DNA from: Clostridia bacterium
GTDB taxonomy: Bacteria > Bacillota > Clostridia > Oscillospirales > CAG-272
Length of the DNA stretch: 35,864 bases
Reading direction: 5' to 3'
NCBI GenBank assembly: GCA_017517745.1
Contig: JAFWYJ010000056.1
Location: 1 to 35,864, forward strand
Shown piece by piece: positions 1 to 7,853 of this stretch (position 1 is the first letter of the stretch; each line of letters begins with the position of its first letter). Below the pieces are notes generated by a model that did not search any database, was not told where the DNA came from, and saw only the letters and a list, made by a program, of their open reading frames with translations. The position numbers and the translations under genes are program-made.

Positions 1-23
1 AACTACGAACATTAGGCGAAACA

Positions 24-717
24 ATGTCCCATATCCGTTATAAAATACATACCATATCCGCGCAGGCATTGATCGCCTACGCCAAAGGATATAACGCAGA
101 TCCCGACCGCTATCATTACCATCTGAACAAGCGCGAGACCGAAAGCACCATTGTACGGCAGGGCGTACCAAGAGGACAACGCGATCTTCTTCCAAGCCAT
201 GTGCGCTGTCAAGGGTGACGATTACAAGCACTCGGCTCTTGACACTGTCCTCGATGACCTTTCCGACGTCATCTTCTACGTTGACTTCAAGGGCATCTTT
301 GACCGAAGCGACAGCAACCCGAGAATTGCCACAAGGCAGAAGAAGGCAGAGAGTATGTTCCGCCCCGAAGATATCTTCCTTGACTTCGGAAACGGTGAGG
401 CACAGTATTTTGCCTTTGAACGCTCGGCAAGTATGAGCCGTAACGCTCGCCTTGCCTTTATCCGCGCGGACGTATACGGCAAGGTTCACTCACGTATGAC
501 TCTTGATATGCAGATCGGGGATTGTCAGCTCTCCAAGCTCTATGCCTACAACGGTCTGATGTTTTCAAGCGGAACGAGGATTGAAGCACCGAACCTTTGG
601 AAGCATCATTTCTTCCAAATTCGTATGCCATATATCAAGGGTATGGTTCACGAGATGGACTCCCGAAAGATGCTTTTGGGTGCAGGCATTACGATGATCA
701 AGGACATTTGGGGCTGA
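24..717 (+). pseudogene. Broken N-terminal fragment of a mobile-element protein, probably YonO/QDE-1-like polymerase family
   Basis: Two reading frames join into one protein-like sequence. Frame 3 begins with an ATG at 24 (MSHIRYKIHTISAQALIAY...) and runs to about 150. The continuation (YQEDNAIFFQAMCAVKGDD...) is in frame 1 from about 151 to a stop at 717, so there is a net one-base frameshift near 150. The text matches, from memory, the start of a long protein found in clostridial mobile elements whose C-terminal half carries a DYDGD motif typical of double-psi-beta-barrel RNA polymerases of the YonO/QDE-1 type. That half is not present here. Relative to the remembered family, a block is also missing between the RIEAP segment (about 585) and the FFQIRMPYIKGMVHE segment (about 615). 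The gene is thus frameshifted, internally deleted and truncated. The family assignment is recalled, not searched; that it is a gene remnant is safer than its name. Confidence 0.55.
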
Positions 718-1064
718 CGCGCATTTTTACTGTCCTTGCCCGGGGGTATCTTTTTCATAATGCCGACGGCTCTTTGAAGGACGGCGGTCCATACGAGCGT
801 ATTGACTATGCTCGCCGCGCTCTTTGCGCGTGGTGCAGCTTGCCGGGCAATAAAAAAGCCACTCCTTCGAAGGAATGGCAGTATAGCACCGATTTTTCAG
901 AGTATCACGAGGAATTTCCCGAGCTTGTAACGTCGGATGGCGCAGGGTGGTATTATCGCCACGTTCACGCACTTGCCGAGTTTATCCGTAATAATACGAA
1001 CAGCGTAAATAAGCGGTTGCATTGCTTGGCGGAGAGAGCGAAGGAATGGGATACGGCTCGGTAG
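716..1064 (+). pseudogene. Unidentified coding fragment following the broken polymerase-like gene
   Basis: From about 716 the protein-like composition moves to frame 3, which stays open to a stop at 1062-1064 (ARGYLFHNADGSL ... CLAERAKEWDTAR). It is rich in aromatic and charged residues as real proteins are, but it has no start codon with a ribosome site at the junction and does not continue the family seen upstream, so it looks like part of a second gene brought next to the first by deletion. I do not recognise the family. The 172 bases between 1065 and the regulator gene show no further gene. Confidence 0.3.
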
Positions 1065-1236
1065 CTCGTCGCTCGGCAGGCAATACTTGAGCAAAATACC
1101 GCCCGAGCTGATGGAACGGAAGCAGAGTAGCTTCGGGGCGAGTGTGTTCAAAATGATAAATTGAAGTGCTCATATATCTATACTGTAATTATGTACATCT
1201 GCTTTGTTTGAATTTTTTTGGTCAAAAAATTCATTA

Positions 1237-2085
1237 TCATTTTTTTTGATAATACTCTCTAAAGCCTTTGGGAGAAATTCCGTATACGCTTGTAAACAGG
1301 CGGCAAAAGTAAAAAGGATCGTCAAATCCAACCGCTTGTGAAATTTCTTGAACTTTGGCGTCGGTATTTATCAAAAGGCTTTCTGCATTGGAAAGCCGAA
1401 GTATATTACGATATTCCACAGGACTTTTTCCCGACCATTTCCGAAAGCAACGGTAAAAATACGTTATACTAACCTCGCTAAGCAGTGCATATTTTTCTAT
1501 TTTTTCGTTCTGATTCCATTCTTCCATTAAAGCTTCTATTCCCCTTTTAATAGGATAGTAAAAAGAATATTTTTTTGAAGCAGAATCTTGGATCGAATCA
1601 AGCAACAAGAAAAATTCTCCCTTGATTTTTGCAAAATTGTATGTTTTTCCGTGCGAGGCTTCGGAAGCTCTGTGGAACGCGCAGTTTAGTCTTTGCAAAT
1701 AAAAGAAGGGGTGATTGTTTTGAAAATGAGCAATGAGTTCTATTTTATCGTTTAAAAGCAATTCGTTTTGTTGATCGTCAAAAAAACACAGATTTACGGT
1801 GTAAGTATCGGTCTTTTTTTCATTTTCAAAGACACGGACATAATAACGAGTTCCCTTGGGGATGAAAACAACGTCGCCTTTTTTTGCAGTTATTTTTTTT
1901 GTGCCGTCGGCAAGAAAAAAAACAACATCGGTAGACGAGCATACAAAAAAAAGCGCACTGGAAGGTCGCGCCTTTTCTTTATACAGAAAAAACTCTTTCC
2001 TTTGTATCCAATTTTCATGGAACAAATCTATAATTTTAAAATCTACGTTGGTATAGCAAAGTTCATTCAAAGAAATAATTTTCAC
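1237..2085 (-). CDS. AraC-family transcriptional regulator with cupin-like sensor domain
   Basis: 282 residues from a GTG start at 2085, preceded six bases away by a strong GGGGGG/AGG ribosome site (2092-2098); an ATG further upstream at 2154 lies before the predicted promoter and is rejected. The N-terminal half contains a cupin-like segment (FLADGTKKITAKKGDVVFIP) typical of AraC-type sugar or metabolite sensors. The last 100 residues are a two-helix-turn-helix AraC domain with the usual second-motif signature (EISQAVGFDDPFYFCRLF...GISPKGFREY). It is divergent from the transporter and glycyl-radical operon, which it most likely controls in response to the operon's substrate. That target is inferred from position only. 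Very A/T-rich codon use, unlike the core genes right of 9.4 kb. Confidence 0.9.
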   Translation of the reverse strand: MKIISLNELCYTNVDFKIIDLFHENWIQRKEFFLYKEKARPSSALFFVCSSTDVVFFLADGTKKITAKKGDVVFIPKGTRYYVRVFENEKKTDTYTVNLCFFDDQQNELLLNDKIELIAHFQNNHPFFYLQRLNCAFHRASEASHGKTYNFAKIKGEFFLLLDSIQDSASKKYSFYYPIKRGIEALMEEWNQNEKIEKYALLSEVSITYFYRCFRKWSGKSPVEYRNILRLSNAESLLINTDAKVQEISQAVGFDDPFYFCRLFTSVYGISPKGFREYYQKK

Positions 2086-2113
2086 GATGTGCCCCCCTGT
2101 TTCTGTTTCTTTT

Positions 2114-2142
2114 ATTATATCATTTTTGTGCAGAAAAATCAA
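2114..2142 (-). promoter_or_regulatory. Promoter of the AraC-type regulator
   Basis: On the minus strand TTGATT (2142-2137), a 17-base spacer and TATAAT (2119-2114) match a housekeeping sigma factor promoter. Transcription would start near 2107, just ahead of the GTG start at 2085. An imperfect dyad (GCAATAAT...ATTATGC, about 2151-2173) lies between this promoter and the divergent transporter gene and could be the operator. For the plus-strand operon only a TACAAT (2185-2190) with a poor -35 is visible, as expected for an activator-dependent promoter. Confidence 0.7.
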
Positions 2143-2232
2143 TGTTTTTTGCAATAATACATTTTAATTATGCTTATTTCGTGCTACAATATGAAATGTA
2201 ATTCCTATATTGCAGGAGAGATTTGGAGGAAT

Positions 2233-3177
2233 ATGGTATATGTAATTGTGGCAATAGCACTTTTTTGCCTTACTGTCAAAGGATACTGTGGCAAAAGAAC
2301 CGGAGGATACATAGAAAGCACGGGAGATTCCTACCTGTTCAATTTGCTACGTATGATATTCTGTATTGTGATTGGTGGGATATTTGTTTTCGCGGAAGGA
2401 GCACAACACTCATTAGCAATTGAACAAAAAATGATCTGGATCTGTGTTTTAGCAGGTGTTTCAAATGCGGTGTTTCTTGTAGGGTGGCTTTTGGCAATTC
2501 AAAAAAACACTATGGTTTCGGTTGATGTCAGCCTAACCCTCGGCTCGATTATTCCCGCGGTTCTTTGCGCTATTTTGTTTGGAGAAGAAATCTCTCTCAT
2601 CAAAATGTTTGGATTTGCCATGATCCTTGCTGCGAGCATCATCTTGGCGGGACACAGCAAAAAAAAAGCGGGTGGAGGATTGCTCAGGCTGTTGCTTCTG
2701 CTCATTGCTGCCGTTGGAGATGGAATGTCGGGATTCGCACAGCAGTTATACAAACAGTATTATACGGAAGCCGGAACCCTTACTAACGGTATAAATTATC
2801 CCAAAGTGGTTTACCACTTTTACACCTACGTATTTGCTGCCATTGCATTGCTTGCTGTTTTTGTATGTTATCGTGCCGTTAAAAACAAAAAATGCGATAC
2901 TCCTGAAATAGGAAAATCTGCTTGGGCAATCCCTCGTAGGGCTGTATTACACATTTTCATAATGGCAGTCTGTCTTTTTGCTGCAAATTATTTACAAACG
3001 GTTGCCGCAAACGATTACGGAATGTCCTCTCAAGTGCTTTATCCCATTATGAAAGGCGGTTGCTTAATCACCGTCAATTTTACCGCAATGATCTTCTTTG
3101 GAGAAAAGATCACTACGCGCGGTATTTGGGGTACGCTTTTGGCTCTTGGTGGAATCATCAGCATGAGTATTTTATAA
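2233..3177 (+). CDS. EamA/DMT-superfamily-like membrane transporter
   Basis: 314 residues if begun at the ATG at 2233, which puts the first hydrophobic segment (VYVIVAIALFCLTV) at the N-terminus. GGAGG at 2225-2229 is close (three bases) but is the only good ribosome site. Upstream in-frame ATGs at 2170 and 2191 would add a soluble leader and lack such a site. About ten hydrophobic segments occur in two halves. The end of the first half (LGSIIPAVLCAILFGEEISLIKMFGFAMILAASIIL) and the end of the second (ITVNFTAMIFFGEKITTRGIWGTLLALGGIISM) carry the repeated FGE...G pattern of the drug/metabolite transporter fold. It overlaps the ribosome site of the GRE gene and is surely co-transcribed. The likely job is moving the GRE pathway's substrate or product across the cytoplasmic membrane; the substrate is unknown. 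Confidence 0.75.
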   Translation: MVYVIVAIALFCLTVKGYCGKRTGGYIESTGDSYLFNLLRMIFCIVIGGIFVFAEGAQHSLAIEQKMIWICVLAGVSNAVFLVGWLLAIQKNTMVSVDVSLTLGSIIPAVLCAILFGEEISLIKMFGFAMILAASIILAGHSKKKAGGGLLRLLLLLIAAVGDGMSGFAQQLYKQYYTEAGTLTNGINYPKVVYHFYTYVFAAIALLAVFVCYRAVKNKKCDTPEIGKSAWAIPRRAVLHIFIMAVCLFAANYLQTVAANDYGMSSQVLYPIMKGGCLITVNFTAMIFFGEKITTRGIWGTLLALGGIISMSIL

Positions 3178-3186
3178 GGAGAACCT

Positions 3187-5406
3187 ATGAAGCAAAATAT
3201 TGAAGAAGCAAAACGGGCTTTAACTCAAAAACCAATGTTTGCGACCTCGATAGAAAGAATTTTGATTCTGAACGAATTAAAATCCTCCTATCAGGAGCTT
3301 TCTCAGCCTTTGCGTTTTTCCAAAATTCTTTCCATTTTACTTTCTCGTGTTTCCCTGCCTTTGGAGAGCTATGACCTGATTGCGGGCAGATGTGTAGACA
3401 GAGAGCTGACGGACAAGGAAGAAGCTTTATTTCAAGCGTATATCAAATCTCCGGATTGTCTCAAAAAAAAGGTTTTTTGGTCTTCGGGGCATTGCGTCTA
3501 TTCGTGGGAAATGCTTGTGAATGAGGGACTGTCAGGATTACATGCAAGAGTCAGTGCACAAAGAGATCAAACAGCATCTCACGGAAAACGCGCATTTCTA
3601 TCTGCTGTTTTGGAAATCTATGAAGCAATGATTGCGTACATTCTTCGCTATGCTGACGAAGCGGAGCGTAAGGGAATGACGGAAATGGCAAGAAATCTTC
3701 ACTCTGCAGCAACCAAGGCTCCCGATGGTTTTGCATCCGCGTTACAACTTTTATGGATCGTTACGATGATCAACTGCGCATATATTTCTGAAAATCCTAC
3801 GTTGACGGTTGGCAGATTGGATCAGATCTTATACCCACTCTATAAAGCGGATATTGAAAAAGGCGTTTTGACACGGGAACAGGCAAAGAATTATATCATC
3901 GATTATTATTGCAAGCACAATCTTATTATGGGGCGCGGAGAGCACCAAGTAGGGGATGCAACAAACAGCACTACGTTTCAGAGAATTACAAATTTTGATG
4001 CGCCTCAATATCTTCTTTTAGCAGGAACCGACCGTCACGGTGCATTAGCGGTGAATGAATTGACCGAGTTGTTTGCAGAGTGCATCGTTCCAGAGTTTAA
4101 AAATCCCGTTGTAGTGGTACGCTATGCCAAAGGGATGGATCAAATGTCACCGAGGCTTTGGCATATTCTGTGCGAGCGTGCGCTTGCGAGCGCATCCTTA
4201 ATGTTTTATAACGATGAAAACGTATTTTCGACCTTTCGCAGGATCGGACTTGACGAGCATCAAGCGAGACGATATGCGCATTTTGGCTGTAATTGGTGTT
4301 CACCCGGAGACAATAGCGCGTGGATGTTAAGCGCCCCACACAGCATACACTACGATATAAAGCTGACTCCGCAGGAAATTAAGGAGTTAAACATTCCTTA
4401 TATGAGGACAAATAGTTCCCATAGTTGGCCTGAGGATTTTATGATCGTGATGCGGGAGCTTGCAGAGCTGAATTCTGATGAAGTTTCCATAGAAGATTTT
4501 TACCGGCGCTTTTTCGCCCGTATGTCGGATTTCATCGACCGAAAGCTTGCCTATCTCTCCAAAGAGCTTGCGGCAAGAAAAAGAAATCCGTCCTCCGCTC
4601 TCACATTTGGAGACTGTTTCTTTGAAGACTCTCTTAAAAATGCGGAATGCTTTAGCGCGGGAGCCAAATATCATTTTGAATTGCAATCGTTTCAAATGTT
4701 CGGAACCGTTGCCGATTGCTTTATTGCGGTAGATCAGCTTGTAATGATCGAGAAAAAGCTGACTTTGAAACAATTATTGGAGGCAACAGAGGCGAATTTC
4801 AAGGGATATGCTAATGTTTTGGCGCTCTGCCGCAATGCAGACAAGTATGGAATGGATACTCCGCTCTCAAGCAAGCACGTAAAGCGTTTGTCGCATACCG
4901 CGTGCGATATGGTAATTGAGAAAAATAAACCCTATCTTGAAAAAGAAGGATTATTCTTAGTGCCTTGTATGCAAAGCGATACATGGCATTTGAAATACGG
5001 AGAGGGCTTTGGAGCAACCCCCGACGGAAGATTGGCAAACACCCCTTATTCACAAAACACCCGACCTTCCAACGGTGCATGTACCAACGGACTTACGGCT
5101 ATGTTTAACTCTATGCTTTCTCTGCCGCAAGACGGGCTTGTATCAGGAGCGCTCAACCTGGACATAGATGCAAATGAATTTGCGGGAAAGAACGGTTTGT
5201 ATTTGTTTTCGGCGTTACTTGCCGCCTATTTCAATAAAGGTGGACTTCACGCACAGGTAAGTTCTACAACGGCAGAGCAACTAAAAAAAGCAAAAGAAAC
5301 CCCATCAGAATACCGCGACCTTCGCGTACGCGTTACGGGATACAGCGGATTGTTCGTGGATATGTGCGAGCGATTACAGGACGATATTATCGCTCGATTT
5401 GAATAA
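3187..5406 (+). CDS. Glycyl radical enzyme of an unassigned subfamily (pyruvate formate-lyase-like)
   Basis: 739 residues; AAGGAG at 3176-3181 precedes the ATG. The C-terminal glycyl-radical signature is clear: RVTGYSGLFVD with the radical glycine at about residue 718, 22 residues from the end, as in the family. The radical-carrying cysteine loop is HFGCNWCSPGDN with Cys at about 368 and a second Cys at 371. Diol dehydratases, choline lyase, hydroxyproline dehydratase and arylacetate decarboxylases have Cys-x-Glu here (GCxE), and pyruvate formate-lyase has adjacent cysteines; this protein has neither, so its reaction cannot be named by homology. Slightly shorter than most family members (780-850). 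Followed by an aldo/keto reductase and a dedicated activase, so the product may be an aldehyde or ketone that is then reduced. It needs post-translational activation and anoxic cytoplasm. Annotation as formate acetyltransferase would be unsafe. Confidence 0.92.
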   Translation: MKQNIEEAKRALTQKPMFATSIERILILNELKSSYQELSQPLRFSKILSILLSRVSLPLESYDLIAGRCVDRELTDKEEALFQAYIKSPDCLKKKVFWSSGHCVYSWEMLVNEGLSGLHARVSAQRDQTASHGKRAFLSAVLEIYEAMIAYILRYADEAERKGMTEMARNLHSAATKAPDGFASALQLLWIVTMINCAYISENPTLTVGRLDQILYPLYKADIEKGVLTREQAKNYIIDYYCKHNLIMGRGEHQVGDATNSTTFQRITNFDAPQYLLLAGTDRHGALAVNELTELFAECIVPEFKNPVVVVRYAKGMDQMSPRLWHILCERALASASLMFYNDENVFSTFRRIGLDEHQARRYAHFGCNWCSPGDNSAWMLSAPHSIHYDIKLTPQEIKELNIPYMRTNSSHSWPEDFMIVMRELAELNSDEVSIEDFYRRFFARMSDFIDRKLAYLSKELAARKRNPSSALTFGDCFFEDSLKNAECFSAGAKYHFELQSFQMFGTVADCFIAVDQLVMIEKKLTLKQLLEATEANFKGYANVLALCRNADKYGMDTPLSSKHVKRLSHTACDMVIEKNKPYLEKEGLFLVPCMQSDTWHLKYGEGFGATPDGRLANTPYSQNTRPSNGACTNGLTAMFNSMLSLPQDGLVSGALNLDIDANEFAGKNGLYLFSALLAAYFNKGGLHAQVSSTTAEQLKKAKETPSEYRDLRVRVTGYSGLFVDMCERLQDDIIARFE

Positions 5407-5422
5407 CAAAGGAGTTAACCAT

Positions 5423-6364
5423 ATGAAAAAAATTATTCTTCCCAATGGATTAAATGTATCCGAAGTAGCCCTGGGAGCTATGATGTTTGGCTCCACTACC
5501 TCCAAGAAGGAATCCTATGAGGTGCTTGACCTCTACATGGATATGGGCGGCAATTTCATCGACACATCCAACAATTACGCACATTGGGTGGGTACGGGTG
5601 ACGAAAGTGAAACACTGCTTGGTGAGTGGTTGAAGGACAGAGGCTGCCGCGACCGCGTTATTCTTGCTACTAAGGTTGGCTTTGACCGTCACTGCAAGGG
5701 TGCGGGGCTAAAAAAAGAGCAGATCGAGTATTGGGTGGATGAGAGTCTTCGCAAGCTGGGAACCGATTACATCGATCTTTATTACGCGCATACCGATGAT
5801 ACGAATACGCCTATTGAGGAAACAATGGAAGCCTTTGACCGTCTTGTTAAAAAAGGAAAGGTTCGCACCCTCGGCTCGAGTAATTTCGATACGTGGCGTC
5901 TTGCCGAGGCAAATATGACAGCAGAGAACAACGGCTGGACTTCTTATACGGTTATGCAGCAGCGACTCAGTTATCTCAATCCTAAATTTGAGGTTGCACC
6001 GAAGTATACTTTTAACGAGGTTGTAAACCGCGAGCGTCTGCGCTTCCTGTGTGATAAAAATATGCCCTTGGTATCCTACGCATGTCTGTGCAAGGGAACC
6101 TATGAAGATCCCGCAAGACTTCCCGAAGAGTACGAAGGCGGCAAGCGTCTTTCTTTCATTCGTGAAATGGCGGCATCCAAGGGCGTAAACCCCAGCGCAC
6201 TGGTGATAGCCTGGCTCACTAATCTTCACCGTTGCGAAGGTTTTCCGCGTGTCATTCCGTTGTTCTCTGCAACGCCGAAACAGATGAAACAAAATCTTCG
6301 CGGGCTTTCGCTGTCCTTGTCTGACGAGGAGCTTGCAGAAATGAACGCGGTTGCATCGGTATGA
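5423..6364 (+). CDS. Aldo/keto reductase
   Basis: 313 residues from the ATG at 5423, eight bases after AAAGGAG (5408-5414); an upstream in-frame ATG at 5399 would overlap the GRE gene and lacks a site. The (beta/alpha)8 catalytic tetrad is present: Asp47 and Tyr52 (FIDTSNNYAH), Lys84 (ATKVG) and His123 (YYAHTDD). The C-terminal NADP-binding end (VIPLFSATPKQMKQNL) is also as in the family. It belongs to the bacterial class annotated as NAD(P)H-dependent oxidoreductases of small aldehydes and sugars. Sitting between a GRE and its activase, it probably reduces the carbonyl product of the GRE or prepares its substrate. The final ATGA overlaps the start of the activase gene, indicating translational coupling. 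Confidence 0.9.
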   Translation: MKKIILPNGLNVSEVALGAMMFGSTTSKKESYEVLDLYMDMGGNFIDTSNNYAHWVGTGDESETLLGEWLKDRGCRDRVILATKVGFDRHCKGAGLKKEQIEYWVDESLRKLGTDYIDLYYAHTDDTNTPIEETMEAFDRLVKKGKVRTLGSSNFDTWRLAEANMTAENNGWTSYTVMQQRLSYLNPKFEVAPKYTFNEVVNRERLRFLCDKNMPLVSYACLCKGTYEDPARLPEEYEGGKRLSFIREMAASKGVNPSALVIAWLTNLHRCEGFPRVIPLFSATPKQMKQNLRGLSLSLSDEELAEMNAVASV

Positions 6365-7161
6365 ATACGCCGCTGATCTTTGATATCAAACGCACGTCTA
6401 CAGTTGACGGACCGGGTGTGCGGACGGTTGTGTTTTTCAAAGGGTGCAATCTGGATTGCTTCTGGTGTCACAATCCGGAAGGGAAGGATGCAAACGCACA
6501 AACGGCATATTTTGCAAGTAAATGCATCTCCTGCGGTGCTTGCAAAAATGTTTGTAAAAAAACAGAACGTTGTGTTTTGTGCGGCGAATGCGTAGATTCT
6601 TGTCCAACGGGAGCTCGAAAGATGTACGGCAAGGCGTGGAGTATTGATGATCTCGTTGACTTCATTCAGCGCGACAGTACCTATTACCGTGCCACCGGCG
6701 GTGGCGTAACCTTTTCGGGTGGAGAATGTATGCTTTATCCCGAATATGTTTCCGAATTGGCAAAGCGTTGTCATGAAGCGGGCATACACGTGGCAATCGA
6801 CACAGCGGGTTGCGTGCCGTATGAAAGCTTTGAAGCAGTGCTTACGTACGTAGATATGTTTCTCTACGACATCAAAGCGATTGATCCCGTTCTGCACAAA
6901 AAAGGAACGGGTGTGAGTAACGAAGTGATTTTACGAAATCTCGAGTATTTACTTAGAGTCGGAAAACAGATCACGGTTCGTACGCCCGTGATACCGGGGT
7001 TCAACGAAGGAGCGGAGTGCGAACGAATCAAGAGATATTGTGATGCGCGTACTTTATCCGTTGAATTTCTTTCGTATCATACATTTGGAGAGGATAAAAA
7101 GAACGCACTGAATGCCACTGCGCTTGACGGGAAAAACAAACACGACGAAACGCAGTATTGA
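6361..7161 (+). CDS. Glycyl-radical enzyme activating enzyme (radical SAM)
   Basis: 266 residues; ATG overlaps the stop of the aldo/keto reductase. The radical SAM cluster motif is Cys29-x3-Cys33-x2-Cys36 (FKGCNLDCFWCHNP), preceded by the activase hallmark DGPGVRT. It is followed by two ferredoxin-like cysteine sets (Cys55/58/61/65 and Cys71/74/77/81), the insert found in activases of GRE eliminases and absent from the pyruvate formate-lyase activase. TGGGVTFSGGE (SAM-binding GGE) and DIKAID are further activase signatures. It would use S-adenosylmethionine to make the glycyl radical at Gly718 of the upstream GRE. The C-terminus (SYHTFGEDKKNAL) is complete in type. The two-cluster insert argues that the partner is not a true pyruvate formate-lyase. 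Confidence 0.95.
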   Translation: MNTPLIFDIKRTSTVDGPGVRTVVFFKGCNLDCFWCHNPEGKDANAQTAYFASKCISCGACKNVCKKTERCVLCGECVDSCPTGARKMYGKAWSIDDLVDFIQRDSTYYRATGGGVTFSGGECMLYPEYVSELAKRCHEAGIHVAIDTAGCVPYESFEAVLTYVDMFLYDIKAIDPVLHKKGTGVSNEVILRNLEYLLRVGKQITVRTPVIPGFNEGAECERIKRYCDARTLSVEFLSYHTFGEDKKNALNATALDGKNKHDETQY

Positions 7162-7403
7162 AAAACAGGTATCCGTACAATTCTGTTTTTACCGCTTCCG
7201 ACGGATTAGCAACCGTAATGGTTTATATTCCGAAGTTTTATCTGGACGAAGTGATCCGGGGCACACCCCACACTTTGCATCCCGCGTTTGTTGTAAACGG
7301 TAAGGAACTTATACCGGTGAAGCCGTCGGCTTTCGATCTTTATACCATCTGTAAACGCCAATATTATTTTACTCACTATCATAACGAAAAGGTAGACTCA
7401 TAG
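7158..7403 (+). pseudogene. Truncated fragment of a phage/mobile-type protein fused to the end of the GRE operon
   Basis: A TTG overlapping the stop of the activase opens a frame of 81 codons. Its first 50 residues (NRYPYNSVFTASDGLATVMV, IPKFYLDEVI, HPAFVVNGKEL) resemble, as I recall, the N-terminus of longer clostridial phage-like proteins in which the text IPKF...HPAF.VNG is followed by several hundred residues. Here the similarity ends after VNGKEL and the frame runs 30 more codons into the terminator hairpin. No ribosome site of its own is visible. Probably a remnant left by insertion or deletion at the edge of the island; the overlap with the activase may be accidental. Confidence 0.45.
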
Positions 7404-7433
7404 TGCTTTTCTATGTGTCTACCTTTATTTTTT
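7389..7433 (+). terminator. Intrinsic terminator closing the GRE operon
   Basis: AAGGTAGACTCATAG and CTATGTGTCTACCTT form a 15-base stem with one mismatch around a seven-base loop (7389-7425), followed by TATTTTTTAATTT. It may also stop minus-strand transcription from the toxin gene, because four T residues follow the stem on that side. Confidence 0.85.
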
Positions 7434-7458
7434 AATTTCACATTATGAGTCATTCATA

Positions 7459-7770
7459 TCATTTTCCGAAAAGGATCTGCATAAAGTTTCTTCTGCCGTA
7501 GAGTACACGGATGATATGAACCTCGTTGCCTTCCACCTTATAAAATGCGGTGTAGTTACCGCAGACAAGGAAGCGGTACGGTACTTCAAGGCTGATGATA
7601 GAGGAAAGCGGCGCACCAATTTCGGGGAAATCCGCGAGCTGACGGATGCGCTTCATAATCTTCTCAATCGTGTTGATTGCCGATTGCTCGCTGCACAGCT
7701 CGTCGGTGATATACGCTTTGATCTCCTTCATATCCTCAAGGGCATCGGGTGTAAAATTGATTTTAGCCAT
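7459..7770 (-). CDS. RelE/ParE-family toxin
   Basis: 103 residues. The text FTPDALEDMKEIKAYITDEL, the middle IRQLADFPEIGAPL, and the end YRFLVCGNYTAFYKVEGNEVHIIRVLYGRRNFMQIL match the RelE/ParE fold, including the YR.L..G.Y..FY......V.I.R..Y.RR.F pattern that ends most family members. Such toxins act as ribosome-dependent mRNA nucleases or gyrase inhibitors; which one cannot be said. It lies downstream of the antitoxin on the same strand with an 83-base gap, and its ATG has no clear ribosome site of its own, so translation may depend on the small upstream frame at 7763-7834. Confidence 0.88.
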   Translation of the reverse strand: MAKINFTPDALEDMKEIKAYITDELCSEQSAINTIEKIMKRIRQLADFPEIGAPLSSIISLEVPYRFLVCGNYTAFYKVEGNEVHIIRVLYGRRNFMQILFGK

Positions 7771-7834
7771 TGCCGCAGTGCGGCTCCCAATCTCCGCATC
7801 TCATTTTGCTAAATGGGAAGTTAGGCGCACGCAT
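7763..7834 (-). CDS. Possible 23-codon leader ORF coupling antitoxin and toxin translation
   Basis: On the minus strand an ATG at 7834, directly preceded by GAAAGG, opens a frame of 23 codons (MRAPNFPFSKMRCGDWEPHC GNG) whose TAA stop overlaps the toxin start in the sequence ATGGCTAA. This arrangement would let terminating ribosomes restart at the toxin. The ribosome site is too close to the ATG to be ideal and the peptide resembles nothing I know, so it may be chance. Confidence 0.25.
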   Translation of the reverse strand: MRAPNFPFSKMRCGDWEPHCGNG

Positions 7835-7853
7835 CCTTTCTTTTGCATTAATT

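Noticed and set aside
1768..2157. A Phe/Tyr/Lys-rich plus-strand frame across the AraC gene
   Set aside because: Complement of the regulator's N-terminal half, with no ribosome site.
2086..2232. A riboswitch in the regulator-transporter intergenic region
   Set aside because: The region is short, A/T-rich and without paired helices matching any riboswitch I know; promoter elements explain it.
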